A stretch of DNA of 22,011 bases, from contig DAITPA010000029.1 of assembly GCA_036833805.1 (NCBI GenBank), positions 1 to 22,011 on the forward strand, in the 5' to 3' direction. The notes beneath the pieces were generated by a model, which was given only the letters and a program-made list of their open reading frames with translations, did no database searches and was not told the DNA's origin. Source of the stretch: PALSA-1196 sp036833805. Lineage in GTDB: Bacteria > Pseudomonadota > Gammaproteobacteria > Steroidobacterales > Steroidobacteraceae. A program made the translations under genes and the position numbers. Below are positions 20,381 through 22,011 of this stretch, in pieces (the stretch's first letter is position 1; each line of letters starts with the position of its first letter).

Positions 20381-21247
20381 TCAAGCCTCATTTGGAAGTT
20401 GTGTGCCCCATTGGGCCTCGGTCATGCGCTCGTGCCCGGCAAGATCGCGTTGCGAGCGTACGTGACGAAAGCCGCGCACGACAAGTTCGCGCGCGACCTC
20501 GTCGGCCTGCGTCGTGCCGTGTTCAAGCAGGAGCCAGCCGCCGCGCCGCAGGTACCCGGGCGCTCTTCGAATGATGATCCGTAGATCGGCGAGCGCATCA
20601 TCGCCCGGCGTCAGCGCCAGGCGCGGCTCGTGGCTGAGCGTTGCGTGAAGGAGCGCGGGATCATTCGCGGCGACATAGGGCGGATTGCTCACGATGAGTT
20701 CAAAGCGCCGCTCGGCCAAGGGCTCGAACCATGAGCCACACAGAAACTCGACCTGCGGAAGTCTCAGGGCGACGGCGTTTTTTGTCGCGAGCGCGAGCGC
20801 GGGCGCGCTGAGGTCCGTAGCCACGATCTGCCAGTGTGGCCGCTCGTGAGCAAGTGCGAGCGCGATGGCGCCCGTACCAGTCCCGAGATCAAGCGCGCGC
20901 AGCGCCGTTGGCGGCGCGAGCGCGAGCGCGCGTTCGACCAGGAGCTCAGTTTCAGGGCGCGGCACCAGCACCGCGTAAGTTACGGCCAAGTGCAGTGACC
21001 AGAATTCCTTATAGCCGACGATATAGGCAACGGGCTCACCGGATGCGCGCCGTTCGATGAGGCGCGCAAAGTGCGCGCGCTCCGCCGCGCTGCTCGCCGC
21101 GTCCGCATGTGAGTGCAACCGTACCCGATGACGGCCGAGCACATGGGCGAGGAGGACCTCGGCATCAAGCTCGGGCGTGTCCGAGGTCGCCGCGAGGGCG
21201 CGCGCCGCTGTGTCGAGAAGCTCCCGGGTCGTGAGATTCGTCCTCAT
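20381..21247 (-). CDS. prmC: Peptide chain release factor N5-glutamine methyltransferase
   Basis: PrmC methylates the glutamine of the GGQ motif in release factors RF1 and RF2, using SAM. The 288-residue product has an N-terminal helical substrate-binding domain (about 1-80), the segment EPVAYIVGYKEFWSL, then a Rossmann domain with RPETELLVE, SAM motif I LDLGTGTGAIALAL (119-132) and the catalytic NPPY (188-191). The family commonly sits after prfA, but here it opens a minus-strand unit with ppiB and mtgA. The ATG is 18 bp from the divergent start of the membrane protein gene. RF1 and RF2 genes are not in the window. Confidence 0.96.
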   Translation of the reverse strand: MRTNLTTRELLDTAARALAATSDTPELDAEVLLAHVLGRHRVRLHSHADAASSAAERAHFARLIERRASGEPVAYIVGYKEFWSLHLAVTYAVLVPRPETELLVERALALAPPTALRALDLGTGTGAIALALAHERPHWQIVATDLSAPALALATKNAVALRLPQVEFLCGSWFEPLAERRFELIVSNPPYVAANDPALLHATLSHEPRLALTPGDDALADLRIIIRRAPGYLRRGGWLLLEHGTTQADEVARELVVRGFRHVRSQRDLAGHERMTEAQWGTQLPNEA

Positions 21248-21259
21248 AGCCCGTATTAT
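21231..21259 (+). promoter_or_regulatory. Candidate promoter giving a near-leaderless mRNA for the membrane protein gene
   Basis: GTGAGA (21231-21236, four of six) and TATTAT (21254-21259, five of six) are separated by 17 bp. The -10 box ends 6 nt before the ATG at 21266, so transcription would start at or next to the start codon. No Shine-Dalgarno is visible, which agrees with a leaderless transcript. The -35 lies inside the divergent prmC gene. Confidence 0.4.
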
Positions 21260-21265
21260 TGGCCT

Positions 21266-22011
21266 ATGTCAATGCAGTTGTATCCGTCCGTGCGACCGCA
21301 GACGATCGGTGAAGTGCTCGACACCGCGTTTAAGATCTTCTCGACTTCGCTCCTCAAGGCGCTTCCTTACGGCATGCTGATGACTCTCATAGGCCAGCTG
21401 GGAAATATATTTGACCTTGCGAGCGGCCGGCCGCCGAGGCGTTTCCCGCCGCGCGACTGGATTTCATGGCTCTTGTTCGCGCTAAGTATGATCGTATCGC
21501 TGTCGCTCTGGGCTGCGCTTTTCATGCGGCAACGCGCCATCGCGCAAGGCGCGCCTGTCTCCATGCGCGCCGAGCTTGCAAGCGTGCTGCACAGGCTGCC
21601 GGCGCTGCTGTTGCTCACGATTTTAAATGTGCTTGCCGTTGGCGTCGGCTTCGTCTTGTTGGTCGTTCCGGGAGTGTATCTGTTGATCGCGCTGTGGATG
21701 ACAGTGCCGGCGCTGCTGTTGGAGAACCAAGCGCCGCTCGATGCGATGAAACTCAGCTTGCGTCTGATACGCGGCAACTGGTGGCGAACGCTTGCCGTCT
21801 TGCTGGTTACGATTGTCATCGTGTTCGTGTTTTATGCTCTGTCGGGTGTTTTTGCCCTTATCGTCGTTCAGTTCGCGCGCGGAGCGGACATAGCGGTTGT
21901 CACGGCGACCTTCGCCGTGTTCGTCATTTCGCTGGGCGCCGTTAGCACACCGTTCTTAGTAGCGATAACGCTCGCGATATTTAGCGATCTGCAGTCGCGT
22001 CGCGCGCTAGT
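21266..22011 (+). CDS. Multi-pass membrane protein of unknown function, YciC-like, 3' end cut by window edge
   Basis: The frame is open from the ATG at 21266 to the window edge (248 full codons). The start LYPSVRPQTIGEVLDTAFKI and the internal AMKLSLRLIRGNWWRTL resemble a widespread family of uncharacterised YciC-like membrane proteins that begin with an RPxxIGEVLDxAF-type segment. About five or six hydrophobic segments are visible, near residues 25-48, 66-88, 110-150 (two spans), 175-202 and 208-238. A basic, Pro-rich loop (53-64, RPPRRFPPRD) separates the first two. A second ATG two codons in is an alternative start. No enzymatic motif is visible and I assign no function. It is divergent from prmC across 18 bp. 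Confidence 0.75.
   Translation, partial: MSMQLYPSVRPQTIGEVLDTAFKIFSTSLLKALPYGMLMTLIGQLGNIFDLASGRPPRRFPPRDWISWLLFALSMIVSLSLWAALFMRQRAIAQGAPVSMRAELASVLHRLPALLLLTILNVLAVGVGFVLLVVPGVYLLIALWMTVPALLLENQAPLDAMKLSLRLIRGNWWRTLAVLLVTIVIVFVFYALSGVFALIVVQFARGADIAVVTATFAVFVISLGAVSTPFLVAITLAIFSDLQSRRAL

Noticed and set aside
20373..20384. Upstream TTG start for ppiB
   Set aside because: It adds four residues and overlaps the prmC stop. The ATG at 20372 gives the normal family N-terminus.
21267..21272. Perfect TTGACA on the minus strand upstream of prmC
   Set aside because: The only -10-like match at 18-bp spacing (TATGAG) would overlap the prmC start codon and place the transcript start inside the gene. 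The AATAAT alternative is only 6 bp away.

Overview
The window is GC-rich chromosomal DNA, densely packed with housekeeping genes. The gene content and order point to a proteobacterium, most likely a gammaproteobacterium near the Xanthomonadales, Nevskiales or Steroidobacterales. The grounds are an mreBCD-mrdA-rodA-mltB-rlpA-dacA cluster divergent from gatCAB, followed by an ArsR-metF-metH operon. That placement is an inference from gene order and protein resemblance, not a computed phylogeny. I see no mobile element, CRISPR array, tRNA, rRNA or prophage.

Region 1 (1-8780, minus strand) is the elongation and peptidoglycan-maturation cluster. Read in transcription order it is mreB, mreC, mreD, mrdA (PBP2), rodA, mltB, rlpA and dacA, which runs off the left edge. 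Most junctions overlap or abut, and several genes start with GTG or TTG. It encodes the Rod complex plus a lytic transglycosylase, a septal/denuded-glycan lipoprotein and a DD-carboxypeptidase. Only the rlpA-dacA gap (82 bp) has room for a separate promoter.

Region 2 (8781-12095, plus strand) holds gatC-gatA-gatB, the tRNA-dependent amidotransferase for Gln-tRNA(Gln) and/or Asn-tRNA(Asn). Its junctions overlap by 4 nt. A 125-bp divergent intergenic region, with a candidate promoter on each strand, separates it from mreB.

Region 3 (12096-19200, plus strand) is a methionine/one-carbon operon: an ArsR-type regulator fused to a degenerate methyltransferase-like domain, then metF, full-length metH, and a two-domain AcvB/VirJ-like periplasmic hydrolase coupled to metH by a GTGA overlap. 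The 102-bp leader carries a perfect CTTTAA-C-TTAAAG palindrome just upstream of the regulator's start codon, a good candidate for an autoregulatory operator. The regulator, its operator and the unexpected hydrolase are the most interesting part of the window.

Region 4 (19133-21247, minus strand) is prmC, ppiB and mtgA. The mtgA 3' end overlaps the acvB 3' end tail to tail by 68 bp. Region 5 (21266 to the right edge, plus strand) is the start of a multi-pass membrane protein, divergent from prmC with only 18 bp between the start codons. Its best promoter match would give a nearly leaderless mRNA. No stretch longer than about 125 bp lacks a gene.
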